A stretch of 64,000 bases of DNA from an uncultured bacterium (lineage in GTDB: Bacteria; Verrucomicrobiota; Lentisphaeria; Victivallales; UBA1829): contig CASEYW010000028.1 in NCBI GenBank assembly GCA_949292215.1, positions 56,918 to 120,917 of the forward strand. Reading direction: 5' to 3'. Within the stretch, counting starts at the first letter, position 1. Every line of letters starts with the position of its first letter. The notes below the pieces were generated by a model that had not been told where the DNA came from, made no database searches, and saw only the letters and a list, made by a program, of their open reading frames with translations. Both the position numbers and the translations under genes were made by a program. Shown here one piece after another: positions 38,264-47,119 of the stretch.

Positions 38264-38291
38264 ACAATAGCACGAACATGGGGTTTGTCAA
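38264..38291 (-). promoter_or_regulatory. Promoter of the split-barrel lipoprotein gene
   Basis: Minus-strand TTGACA and TATTGT with a 16-base spacer; leader of about 120 bases before the start codon at 38140. Confidence 0.65.
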
Positions 38292-38344
38292 GATGTTCTT
38301 CTCCGCGGGCTTTTCTCATGCGATTCTCCTGCATTGGATAGCCG

Positions 38345-38911
38345 TTATGAAATTTTATGTTTTGCAGCCTCCTTTTTCCCGTTGCGTTCCCGTTCCTGTT
38401 CGCGTTCCCGGAGTTTCCGTACAAGACGGAAAAGTGCTGTTTTGCGGTTGCGGTGCCGGGAACGCTCTTCCGATGCCTCAGCGGTTTTCCCGGTCGGCAG
38501 ATGGATGATTCGGACAGCGGAATCGGTTTTGTTGACATGCTGTCCGCCGTGTCCGGATGCGCGCCGGTTTTCCACACGGAACTCGCTTTCGCGGAGGAAT
38601 TCTTCTCCGGAATCAAACCGGACTTCCGTGATTCCCGCAAGCCAGTTCTTGCGCGGATGATGCGGCCTCAGCGGACTCGGCTGAATCCACTGCATCGTTC
38701 CGATCCAGCGCCGGGCGAAGGTTTCCGCCGTTTTTCCGCGGATACGCAGAAGAATGGAGGCATTTCCATGTTTGTCCGGAGGCTCCAGAAGATCACATTC
38801 AAGTCCGTTGTCTTGAGCCTCCCGCCGGAGGAATCCGGCAAGGAGAGCAACGAACAGACGGCACTCTCCGGGATCTTGTCCCGAAGTGAGCTGCAAATAC
38901 TTCCATTTCAT
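38345..38911 (-). CDS. prfH: PrfH-type peptide chain release factor homologue
   Basis: A 188-residue release-factor-like protein with the peptidyl-tRNA hydrolase GGQ motif (residues 122-124 in RASGHGGQHVNKTDSAV) and the PrfH-specific N-terminal half (WIGTMQWIQPSPLRPHHPRKNW). It lacks the stop-codon-reading domain of RF1/RF2. PrfH proteins act with an RtcB2 RNA ligase to rescue and repair ribosomes cut in the 16S decoding centre. ATG 38911 follows eight bases after the stop of the rtcB remnant, with GAGGTG upstream; a GTG at 38923 is an alternative. The basic C-terminal tail is normal for the family. Confidence 0.88.
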   Translation of the reverse strand: MKWKYLQLTSGQDPGECRLFVALLAGFLRREAQDNGLECDLLEPPDKHGNASILLRIRGKTAETFARRWIGTMQWIQPSPLRPHHPRKNWLAGITEVRFDSGEEFLRESEFRVENRRASGHGGQHVNKTDSAVRIIHLPTGKTAEASEERSRHRNRKTALFRLVRKLREREQERERNGKKEAAKHKIS

Positions 38912-38919
38912 GGCGCACC

Positions 38920-39514
38920 TCACGCTTTGCAGTTCAGAAGCGGACGGAATGCAGCGATTACATCGATCAGGTTGAAATCCGTCAGATCTTGAATCACCTG
39001 GTCGATGTTTTTGTATGCCTCGGGAGCTTCTTCATAGAGAAGATTCTTGTCCGGGCAGAGCACGCGGGAGCCGATGGAGGTGCGGAAGAGTTCCTCTTCC
39101 CGGTATTTTGCGCGAATCCGGGAACGGGTGCTCAGACGAGTCCATTTGCGTCCCGCTCCGTGTGCCAGAGAGAATAGCGTTTTTTCTGAAACGTTTTTCG
39201 GTGCAACAAGATAAGAGAGCGATCCGCGGAATCCCGGCGATCAGTACCGGTTTCCCGCTGCGGACTTCTGCCGCGCCTTTCCGGTGCAGCCAGAATCCGG
39301 TGTCGGTTCGTTCAATGCTGTTGTGTACCGTATCCAGAACTTCCCCGCCTTCGCACCCGAGAAGGGATAGAATGGCTTTTGCTGCAAGACGGCGGTTGAA
39401 ACGGGCCCAGGAGACCAGACGGTCCTGTTCCGTAAGATACGTCTTGCCGGATTCCGCTGTCTTCAGCAGTTCGAGTGACGGTTGGTTTTGAATACTGTGA
39501 CGGACATGGCACAC
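38920..39514 (-). pseudogene. rtcB: rtcB (RtcB2-type RNA ligase) remnant: N-terminal deletion plus frameshift
   Basis: The minus-strand sequence encodes only the C-terminal half of an RtcB2-type RNA 3'-phosphate ligase, in two frames. The first frame gives WARFNRRLAAKAIL, VLDTVHNSIE, GFWLHRKGA and PVLIAG; the second continues as RGSLSYLVAPKNVSEKTLF, SLAHGAGRKWTRL, and GSRVLCPDKNLLYEEAPEAY to a TGA at 38920. The frames join at the CCC run 39233-39235 (plus strand), where one extra base is present. Roughly the first 200 residues, including metal-binding Cys/His motifs, are missing, although a promoter and an AGGAGG site remain before ATG 39507, which opens only a 14-codon frame. It sits directly upstream of prfH, the usual operon partner. 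Confidence 0.8.
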
Positions 39515-39573
39515 CTCCTTCTGGCTGGGCAGCCGGAAACATTTCCGGGCCGGTGTTCCTGTATTGATCTATT

Positions 39574-39602
39574 AAGATAATTCCAAAGGAGCGTTTTTGC
39601 AA
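39574..39602 (-). promoter_or_regulatory. Promoter of the rtcB remnant-prfH transcript
   Basis: Minus-strand TTGCAA and TATCTT with a 17-base spacer, about 65 bases upstream of the AGGAGG-associated ATG 39507. Confidence 0.5.
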
Positions 39603-39709
39603 GGTGTTTTTTTCAGAATCTGCAAAGAGGAGAAAACTACCTGTTTCAGGAAAGATGTTTGGAAATAGTTAAATTCCGGTTTTTTTTCTTTTTTTCGTGA
39701 AATGATCTC

Positions 39710-39738
39710 TTGACATATAATAAGTTTTGAAGTATAAT
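39710..39738 (+). promoter_or_regulatory. Perfect consensus sigma-70 promoter of triad C
   Basis: TTGACA, a 17-base spacer and TATAAT: an exact consensus match, 39 bases before the GntR start codon. Confidence 0.9.
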
Positions 39739-39761
39739 TATAACAAGTTTTATAATAAGTT
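39716..39761 (+). repeat. Three direct repeats TATAAYAAGTT over the triad C promoter
   Basis: Copies start at 39716 (inside the promoter spacer), 39739 and 39751 (between -10 and the ribosome-binding site). The layout suits a repressor operator array. Confidence 0.6.
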
Positions 39762-39777
39762 GTGTTGGAGATTCCGA

Positions 39778-40884
39778 ATGATCAAATCCGTGAGAAGCAA
39801 GACCGATGATGTGGAAAATCAGATCTGTCAGCTGATTTTGAAGCGATTTCTGCCGGAGGGGGCGCAGGTGCCTTCGGAATCCATGATTTGCGAGAACTAT
39901 CATGTGAGCCGGATTACGGCGCGGCGCGCGGTGGCGAATCTGGTTTCAAAAGGGGTTCTGTATACGGAACACGGGCGCGGATCGTTTGTCAAATCGTTTG
40001 CACAGACGCAGAGAATTTACGGGGCGGATGTGCTGTCGCACACGATCGGGCTGTTCATGCCGCGAGACGGGTATTTCATGTCGGCGGTTTACGGCGTGGA
40101 GGATGTGGTGAAGAACGCGGGGTTCCGGATTTTCGTATCCTCATTTTCCGGAACTTACCGGGAACATGCGAAAGAGATTCTGGATTATACGATGGACGGA
40201 ATGGACGGGACGATCATCAACACGCTGGAATCTTCGCCATATCCTTCCGCATATCTGGAGTTGTTCCAGAAGCTGAAGAACGTGGTGATTCTCAACAGTC
40301 CGTCCCCGTCTCCGGAGATTGCGTCGGTTTCCTCCGATGATGTGGAGGGGATGGTTCAGGTGATGCGGTATCTGTTTTCGCTGGGACATCGGCGGATCGC
40401 ATTTCTCGGCGGAGAGACATGTGTGGCGGCGACGCGGGATCGTCTCTTCGGATATCGGCAGGCGTTGATGGAGTGTCCCGAGGCGGCAGAAGAGATTGTG
40501 CTTCTCTGCAAGGAATATGTGCCTGACGACCCGTGCCGGGTCCTGGGCGGATATCTGGAGTCCGGGGCTGAACGGGCCACCGCGCTGGTCTGTGCCACGG
40601 ACGGACTGGCATTGTATGCGTACCGCACGCTTCTGGAGAATGGACTCCGGATCCCGGAGGATATTTCCGTAACGGGGTATGGGAATGTGGATACTGCATA
40701 CAAACTGACGCCTCTGCTAACAAGCGTGGATCAGCATCCGCAGGAGCAGGGGCGTCTGGCGGGGGAACTGCTGCTTCGGCAGATTTTCAAACAGGATATC
40801 CCGACGCGCTGCCTGACCGTGACGCCGAGTCTTCATATCAAACAATCATGTGCAGTACCAAAAAAAGATAAGAAAGGGGCATAA
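39778..40884 (+). CDS. GntR-type regulator with LacI-like sensor domain (triad C)
   Basis: A 368-residue regulator with an N-terminal GntR winged helix ([20 protein letters not shown], then [24 protein letters not shown]) and a LacI-like effector domain ([64 protein letters not shown]). This is the same layout as the triad A regulator but not a close copy. The start at 39778 has GGAG seven bases upstream; an in-frame TTG at 39727 lies in the promoter. It is followed after five bases by the pseudopilin gene. Confidence 0.9.
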   Translation: MIKSVRSKTDDVENQICQLILKRFLPEGAQVPSESMICENYHVSRITARRAVANLVSKGVLYTEHGRGSFVKSFAQTQRIYGADVLSHTIGLFMPRDGYFMSAVYGVEDVVKNAGFRIFVSSFSGTYREHAKEILDYTMDGMDGTIINTLESSPYPSAYLELFQKLKNVVILNSPSPSPEIASVSSDDVEGMVQVMRYLFSLGHRRIAFLGGETCVAATRDRLFGYRQALMECPEAAEEIVLLCKEYVPDDPCRVLGGYLESGAERATALVCATDGLALYAYRTLLENGLRIPEDISVTGYGNVDTAYKLTPLLTSVDQHPQEQGRLAGELLLRQIFKQDIPTRCLTVTPSLHIKQSCAVPKKDKKGA

Positions 40885-40889
40885 TAACG

Positions 40890-41609
40890 ATGAGACGGGA
40901 GAGGGAAATTTTCACATTAATAGAACTTCTGGTTGTAATTGCGATCATTGCGATTCTTGCGGCTCTTCTTCTGCCTGCATTGAACAGCGCCAGAATCAAA
41001 GCAAGGTCAATGACCTGTCTTTCGTCGCAACGGTCAATCGGACAGTATTTTGCCATGTACACGCTTGGGTTTGATGACTTCTGGCCTGCGAGTATAGATC
41101 CGGGAGGAAGGCAGTGGAGCTTTCAGCTGATTGCCGGCGGCATCATCAAAAAAACTTCCGAGGCAGGAGACTACGCCTACAACACCGGTTCCAAGTGGGT
41201 GCGGTACGCAGGGAATGCAAATGTCTGTCCGGAGCTGGGTATTCCCGCAGAACAGAGAATCCGCTGTTATGCGTATCCGATTTCCAATAATCGTAACTAT
41301 CCGGGGGTCGGCGGGCTCGTCAGCGACGACTTTGTTTCCACGAATGAACCAACGAAAGCCAGCCGGATCAAAAGTCCGGGTTCCGTTGTCGCTCTTTTCG
41401 AAAGCCGTTCCGACAAGGCCGGACAGGTCATAATGAACGCATGGCACGGACTGACCTGGTTCGATTTCATGAATCATTCCGGTCGAGCCAATTTCCTGTT
41501 TGCCGACGGTCATGCCGTATCACAGAATCCGGCATTTATGGGCGCTCCCCAGGGGGCTGCCCCCTACTGGAGTTTCTTTTACCGCCGGATCAGTGTCAAA
41601 GGATACTGA
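40890..41609 (+). CDS. Pseudopilin-like protein with H-X9-DG motif (triad C)
   Basis: A 239-residue protein with a short leader and the pseudopilin helix [19 protein letters not shown] (Phe8 as +1, Glu12 as +5). Position -1 is Ile, not Gly. The post-helix segment [22 protein letters not shown] parallels the other two pseudopilins, and the C-terminal region carries H-X9-DG ([12 protein letters not shown]). AAGAAAGGGG lies upstream of the ATG. It is tightly placed between the GntR regulator (5-base gap) and the giant glycosidase (29-base gap). Confidence 0.88.
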   Translation: MRREREIFTLIELLVVIAIIAILAALLLPALNSARIKARSMTCLSSQRSIGQYFAMYTLGFDDFWPASIDPGGRQWSFQLIAGGIIKKTSEAGDYAYNTGSKWVRYAGNANVCPELGIPAEQRIRCYAYPISNNRNYPGVGGLVSDDFVSTNEPTKASRIKSPGSVVALFESRSDKAGQVIMNAWHGLTWFDFMNHSGRANFLFADGHAVSQNPAFMGAPQGAAPYWSFFYRRISVKGY

Positions 41610-41638
41610 CACATCCAATCTGCTTTGAAAGGAGAAAA

Positions 41639-44600
41639 ATGAAAGCTGTCCCTGGAGTTTTACTGTTGTTTTCTTTGGTTTGGTCTGGAATTGCCGCTGA
41701 GAGTGTTCCATTCCGGGAGTGGAGTGTACAGATTCCGGAACGTTTGACTCTGAATCCTTCGGAGAGCTCTTCGCCCTTTCTTCCCCTGAAGGAGTTCCTG
41801 ACCCGTTCCTGCCAGGAAATGCTCCGCCGGGTGAAGGGGGGAGTGATCCGCTACCGGATCATTCCGGAAAATGTTTCGCCCGTGGAACAGGTCCTGGAAT
41901 TTGAATACCCGATGACGGTCAAGGCCGTGTATGGCGACGGTAGGCTTCTGAAGGATGTTTCTTCCGGAAATCCGGGCCGTCTCTGGCCCTCGGCAGATGT
42001 TGGCCGCTGTTTTCTTCTTCCTCCCGGAACGCGGAAAATTGAATATGATGTATATGACTTCCCGGTCCGCTTCCCGAATCATACGGGTGAGGTGAAGATC
42101 CGTCCGGTCAAATTTGCGGATACCTTTTCCGTGACACAGAAAATCACGGATCTCCCGGACAATTTCCACGTGGATGTGACGATCGCTCCCCGGACGGGAA
42201 AACCGTTGTCCGGAACACTCGTCCTGCGCGTTTACGACTATTTCGGATCTCTTCTCCGGGAACGGAAGGAGAACGTGAATCTTTCTTCCGGTTCCCTGAC
42301 CGTAACAGAAAAAAAATCTTCGCCGGATGATTACAAACTCGTGACGGAGTTCCATTCCCGATCCGGTGAGCGGAGTCTGCCTTTCTGGAGTTATTTCCGA
42401 ACAGCCGGTCGCGATTCTATGCTTCTGGACTGGGGGTGGAGTGCAAAATGGGTTCCCGGCGATAAGGGATTTTCTCTTCCCGTGGAAGAGAGCGGCTGGT
42501 TCACCAACTTACCGAAAAATCCCCGGCACGTTCCGCCCGGACTGCCCTATTTCCGTTCGAGCAGTCTCAAAACGCATCGGATCTGGCTGAGGAACCGCTT
42601 TACGCTTCCGGAGGATTGGTGCGGCAGTCGGATTGTTCTTGCACTGAACAGCATCGGATCGCACGGAAGTTTTTATGTGAACGGAACGTTTGTCGGGGAA
42701 AAGCACAATCGTGATCTTCCCGCTGAACTGGATCTTACTTCTGCGCTCAAACCGGGAAAAAATGAGCTCCTGATCGGCGTGACGGACTACATCGTTTTAA
42801 AGGATCCAGCCGATGGAGCGGTTCCTGACGGCGTGTATCCCGGTACCGGTAATGTGGATGCGGGACCGTTTCATAAAAAGTTTGTCATTCTCGGTTTGAC
42901 GGATATTCCCCGATTGAAAAAAATCGGACCGGTCCGTTTCGATTCCGTGGCTGTCCGGACCCTTTTTTCCGGTGAACGGAAACTTCTGAAAGGTTCTTTC
43001 CGACTGAAGAACAGTTCCGGAAAACCGGAATCCTTCCGCGTTTCCTGTGAAGTCTTCGAGCGAGGCAGAAAGGTTCTGGACGTTTTCCGGGGAACCATTT
43101 CCTGTGATTCCTCCGGGAATGCCCTTCAGTCTTTTACGAAGGAGTTCCCGAACGCGAAACTGTGGGATTTCCAAGCCCCGAATCTGTATGAATTCCGTCT
43201 GACGGCTTCCGGGGAAAAGAACGTCTCCGTCCGGGAAAGCGTCCGGTTCGGATTCCGTGAATGGAAAACAAAAGGAAGAGATTTTTTCCTGAACGGAAGG
43301 AAGGTCTCCTTGTTCGGCGACAGTGCATCCACTTTGAACTCATGGAGTCCGCATGCGTTCCTCTGGCCGGTGCGTCCGACGAACTGCAGGGTCGCAAGAG
43401 GCGGAAAGCTGGATTGTCCCTGGACTGACCGGGAGTTGGACATCTGCGACGAGATCGGAATGGCAACGACCATGGAGATGAATGTCAGCCCCTACGGGCG
43501 GGCGAATGCGTTCCGTATGGGAAATCCTCTGCTGTATCAGAATCTTTCGATGAAGTGGGAGCGGGTGATTCCCGTGTACCGGAACCATCCGTCCATTTTT
43601 GCCAATGTTCTCGGCAACGAACCTCCGACCGTGAATCCGGAGTGGTGCCGCCGGATGGCCGGTCTGGAAGAGTTCGTCCGGAAACTGGATCCGACGCGTT
43701 TTGCCTTCTTCAGCAGAGGAAACGATTTGGGCGGTCTTTCTCCGCTGTATGTTCCGCACTATCTCTATCATATTCATATCTTTCCGACGGATCTGAATCT
43801 CTATGACTCCACGGCGGCGGACCGGCGTCTGAAGAAACAGATGCTCCATAAGGACTCCTATGAAAAAATCCATTTGCGGCGTGACAATTCAAAACCGGTC
43901 TTCGATTCGGAGGGGGCTTCCGTGACGGACGGCAGGACATTTGCCTGGAAATTCGGGGAATCTATTCTGGTCCGTCATCCATCCGACCGCTGGGAGTCCT
44001 CCGGATACCGCCTCTGCATGGAGGCCATGCGCGCCTATATTTATGAGTGCTACCGGAAAAACGATCTCTCCGTTCTGGCTCATATCGGGTGCCGGATTGG
44101 CGAGGATGCGCTCAGCGATGTCGCTGCGTTTCTGCTGGAGGAAGAGTATCATCTAACCTCGGGAAAATCTTCCACCCGGACGGTCAAAGTCTTGAACGAT
44201 TCCTCCGCGGAGGAGGAGATCCTTGTTGAATTCCGGCTGCTTCGGGAAAACGGGGCGGTGGTGCGGAATCTTTCCCGGACATTTCTTCTTCCTCCCGGCG
44301 GCCGTACCGACTGGATCGTGGAACTTCCGGGAATTCCGGTTTCGAAACCAGAATTTGCGACCGTTCTTCTCTCCGCCTCCGGAAAGCGTTCCGGGGCAAG
44401 GTACCGGAAACAAATTCCGTTCACGGTGTTTCCCAAGTTGAAAATGAGTTTCCCTCAGACGGTTTTGTTCGATCCTGTTGGAGAATCGGCTGCGGCATTT
44501 GCCGCGTCCGGAATCCGGATTCCGCTCATCCGGTCGCTGAAAGAAGTCGGAAAGGGGAAGGTTCTGGTAATCGGACGAAACGCTTTGGCAAAAGCGGATT

Positions 44601-46978
44601 CGGAAACTCTGAATGCTCTGGTTGCGGGCGGGCTGCGCGTCCTTGTTCTCCAGCAGAACGACTTTACCTGGGGATTCCCGTTTGAAGTCGCCGACGGCAA
44701 TTTCGCTTCAGACGGAGCAGGAGCAGTGATTGCTTCGCCGCGCCATCCGGTATTCCGTGGGATTCTGGAGGAGGATTTGCGTTACTGGCAGAACCGGGAT
44801 CGTGTTCCCGTGGTGTTTGAAAACGCTCCTTTGACGTCCTCTTCCGCGCGTGTGAAATCTCTGCTGACCGGTTCCAAAACCGCGTTCACGGGAGATATGT
44901 ACTATTCACCGCTCTTTGAAGGGCGTTACGGAAAAGGGGTGTATCTTGTTTCCGCTCTGGCATTTACGGATTCACTTCCGTTTGATCCGGCAGCGCGGCT
45001 CTTTTTCCGGAATCTCCTGCAATATCTCTCGGCTCCGTTGGTGACGCCGGGAAGGGGAGCGATTGCCGCGGATCGTGAGGACTGGAACCGTCTCCGCAAT
45101 CGATTCGGGATGAACGCGGCGGACAATGCCTTCCGGAAAGGCCGGACAGAGTCTATGATCCTGTGGAATCCCGCCGAACCTGTTTCTCCGGAACTCGTGC
45201 GGATGGTGAAAAAGGGCGGCACACTTTATCTTCGTGTTCCGGACGCAGCCCGTCTGAACGAGGTAAGACGTATTTTCGGAGTCCAGATCAAATTCGCAGA
45301 CCATGCCTCTGAATTTGCTGCGATGACCGTGCGGGATCCGCTGTTCGAGGGGTTGACTCAGCAGGATTTCATCTGGGGAAAAAATATTCAGAACGGAGGG
45401 CGCCCTCCCGATCCGAAACATCTTCTGGGAACGCAGGTGTTCGTTTCGGCGCAGAAAGGCTTTTCTCCATTGCTGGAGCCTGCGTACCTTGCGGAGTTTC
45501 CATACGGAAAGGGAAGAGTCATCCTCGACAGTACCCGGCTGAATGAAATGAACTCCCGGGAGGCATACGCCGTGACGGGAACCATTTTCCGGAATCTAGG
45601 ACTGAATCTCTCCTGGAAGCCGAAACAGGAAAAAGCGTTCCATGTGCCCGATGGCATTTTCGAGTTTCATCCGCTGGACCTTTCCGCTTCCGCGAACCTC
45701 TCCTTCTCCGATGAGTTCCCCGGCGATCGGAAAGGCGGGTGGATCGACGGAGGACATCTCAACGATCTTCGCATGCTTCCCCGCGGGAACAACCGCTTCT
45801 GCGGTATTCCCGTTTCCATTCCGCAGAAAGCTGTGAGCGTGAAAGGTTCCGTGTGGAAACAACTGCCCGAAAAATCCGCGGAAATCCCTGTCCATCGTGG
45901 ATTGGACAAAATCTTTTTCTTTCACACCTGCGCTTACGCTTCCCTGAAAAAGGGAGAACCGATGGCGCAGTATGTGATCTATTATGAGGATCGCGCCGAC
46001 TGGATCCCGGGAAAGCCGGATCCCTTTGTCAAAGTTCCCGTCCGTAATCACCGGAATGTGCAGGATTGGTGGTTCTACGACCGGATCGCAAAAGGGGAGC
46101 TCGCCATGCCGGATGCTCGGATCGGCTGGCGCGGAGAGAAACAGAATGCGAACCGCGGAATCGCCGTCATGGAATGGGAGAATCCTTTCCCCGGACGGAA
46201 AATCGCATCAATCCAGTTGGAATCATTATCCGATAAAGCACAATTCTTTTTGATTGCCGCGACCGGAAGCGTTTACCGGAAAGAGAATGTGATTCAGCCG
46301 GAAATTGTCCGGAATCCGGAACTGCCCCCTTCGCTGAAGTCATACAAGCGGCTGTTTCTGGTGCGGACGGGAGCTCTGCTCTGTTATCTGGACGGCGCGG
46401 CCATTGTCCGAGGAATCTTCCGTGAAGATGGAAGCGAAGTGTTCGGAGAGTTCGGTTCCTGGCTTTTGCAGTATCGGACAGACCGTTTCCACAATGTGCA
46501 GGAGTATGGAAACATCCCCGCTCTCCGCTGTGCTCGCGAAGGCGACAGCATCGTTCTGGAGTTGAAGACGCAGAGAGGAAAATTCCTGAATTGGTCAAGA
46601 ACGATCCGTTTTTATTCAGACCGGATTCTGGTGGAGTATCATTTCCGTTTCCGGGAAGCGTTTGCCGAAATTGCGGCATCTGCGGGGGGCCTCAGCTTGA
46701 ACGGAATCTTTTCTCTTCCTTCCGGCTCTCAGGTGCGTTTCGGGAAAACAGATGCCGGAAAGGTTGAATTGAAAGGGGAACGTCTCAATTACAATTTCTC
46801 TTTTGATCCCGGCTCGGTCCGGACAGGGAAGGAGTGGAATTTCGATCGGAAGGGAAATTCCCTTCGGATTGCTCCCGAAACATTTTCCGGACAAAAAGTC
46901 GTGATCGGGAAGGAATATGAACTGCAGGTGGAAGTCCGGACTTCGGCATCGGAACGAAGAGTCCTTCCGGAGAAATGA
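41639..46978 (+). CDS. Giant secreted GH2-type glycosidase (triad C)
   Basis: A 1779-residue secreted protein and the largest enzyme here. The signal peptide is MKAVPGVLLLFSLVWSGIAA. A beta-rich N-terminal region is followed by a GH2 sugar-binding domain (LRNRFTLPEDWCGSRIVLALN, FYVNGTFVG near 330-350) and a GH2 barrel with both expected carboxylates: acid/base Glu661 in VLGNEPP and nucleophile Glu758 in PVFDSEGAS. A GATase-like region follows, and residues about 1340-1535 are the domain shared with the triad A enzyme (DEFPGDRKGGWIDGG). The C-terminal part is beta-rich. AAAGGAG lies directly upstream of the ATG. The specificity cannot be read from the sequence. Confidence 0.75.
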   Translation: MKAVPGVLLLFSLVWSGIAAESVPFREWSVQIPERLTLNPSESSSPFLPLKEFLTRSCQEMLRRVKGGVIRYRIIPENVSPVEQVLEFEYPMTVKAVYGDGRLLKDVSSGNPGRLWPSADVGRCFLLPPGTRKIEYDVYDFPVRFPNHTGEVKIRPVKFADTFSVTQKITDLPDNFHVDVTIAPRTGKPLSGTLVLRVYDYFGSLLRERKENVNLSSGSLTVTEKKSSPDDYKLVTEFHSRSGERSLPFWSYFRTAGRDSMLLDWGWSAKWVPGDKGFSLPVEESGWFTNLPKNPRHVPPGLPYFRSSSLKTHRIWLRNRFTLPEDWCGSRIVLALNSIGSHGSFYVNGTFVGEKHNRDLPAELDLTSALKPGKNELLIGVTDYIVLKDPADGAVPDGVYPGTGNVDAGPFHKKFVILGLTDIPRLKKIGPVRFDSVAVRTLFSGERKLLKGSFRLKNSSGKPESFRVSCEVFERGRKVLDVFRGTISCDSSGNALQSFTKEFPNAKLWDFQAPNLYEFRLTASGEKNVSVRESVRFGFREWKTKGRDFFLNGRKVSLFGDSASTLNSWSPHAFLWPVRPTNCRVARGGKLDCPWTDRELDICDEIGMATTMEMNVSPYGRANAFRMGNPLLYQNLSMKWERVIPVYRNHPSIFANVLGNEPPTVNPEWCRRMAGLEEFVRKLDPTRFAFFSRGNDLGGLSPLYVPHYLYHIHIFPTDLNLYDSTAADRRLKKQMLHKDSYEKIHLRRDNSKPVFDSEGASVTDGRTFAWKFGESILVRHPSDRWESSGYRLCMEAMRAYIYECYRKNDLSVLAHIGCRIGEDALSDVAAFLLEEEYHLTSGKSSTRTVKVLNDSSAEEEILVEFRLLRENGAVVRNLSRTFLLPPGGRTDWIVELPGIPVSKPEFATVLLSASGKRSGARYRKQIPFTVFPKLKMSFPQTVLFDPVGESAAAFAASGIRIPLIRSLKEVGKGKVLVIGRNALAKADSETLNALVAGGLRVLVLQQNDFTWGFPFEVADGNFASDGAGAVIASPRHPVFRGILEEDLRYWQNRDRVPVVFENAPLTSSSARVKSLLTGSKTAFTGDMYYSPLFEGRYGKGVYLVSALAFTDSLPFDPAARLFFRNLLQYLSAPLVTPGRGAIAADREDWNRLRNRFGMNAADNAFRKGRTESMILWNPAEPVSPELVRMVKKGGTLYLRVPDAARLNEVRRIFGVQIKFADHASEFAAMTVRDPLFEGLTQQDFIWGKNIQNGGRPPDPKHLLGTQVFVSAQKGFSPLLEPAYLAEFPYGKGRVILDSTRLNEMNSREAYAVTGTIFRNLGLNLSWKPKQEKAFHVPDGIFEFHPLDLSASANLSFSDEFPGDRKGGWIDGGHLNDLRMLPRGNNRFCGIPVSIPQKAVSVKGSVWKQLPEKSAEIPVHRGLDKIFFFHTCAYASLKKGEPMAQYVIYYEDRADWIPGKPDPFVKVPVRNHRNVQDWWFYDRIAKGELAMPDARIGWRGEKQNANRGIAVMEWENPFPGRKIASIQLESLSDKAQFFLIAATGSVYRKENVIQPEIVRNPELPPSLKSYKRLFLVRTGALLCYLDGAAIVRGIFREDGSEVFGEFGSWLLQYRTDRFHNVQEYGNIPALRCAREGDSIVLELKTQRGKFLNWSRTIRFYSDRILVEYHFRFREAFAEIAASAGGLSLNGIFSLPSGSQVRFGKTDAGKVELKGERLNYNFSFDPGSVRTGKEWNFDRKGNSLRIAPETFSGQKVVIGKEYELQVEVRTSASERRVLPEK

Positions 46979-47062
46979 AGGCGCTCGGGGGCCGGGGAAC
47001 CGGACGCATCGGAGATCGGATCAGAATCGATTGTTTTTTTTATGATTTTTTCTTTTTTCCGG

Positions 47063-47091
47063 GTGACAAATTCAAAGAGATGTGCTATTGT
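47063..47091 (+). promoter_or_regulatory. Promoter of the GHL10-DnaE-like gene cluster
   Basis: GTGACA and TATTGT with a 17-base spacer lie about 30 bases before the GHL10 gene start. I see no clear promoter before any of the three following genes. Confidence 0.5.
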
Positions 47092-47119
47092 TTGAAAAAT
47101 TTTATCCCGGGAATGATCT

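Noticed and set aside
38141..38344. Possible small gene between prfH and the split-barrel gene
   Set aside because: No frame with a ribosome-binding site or conserved motif; the region holds a minus-strand promoter.
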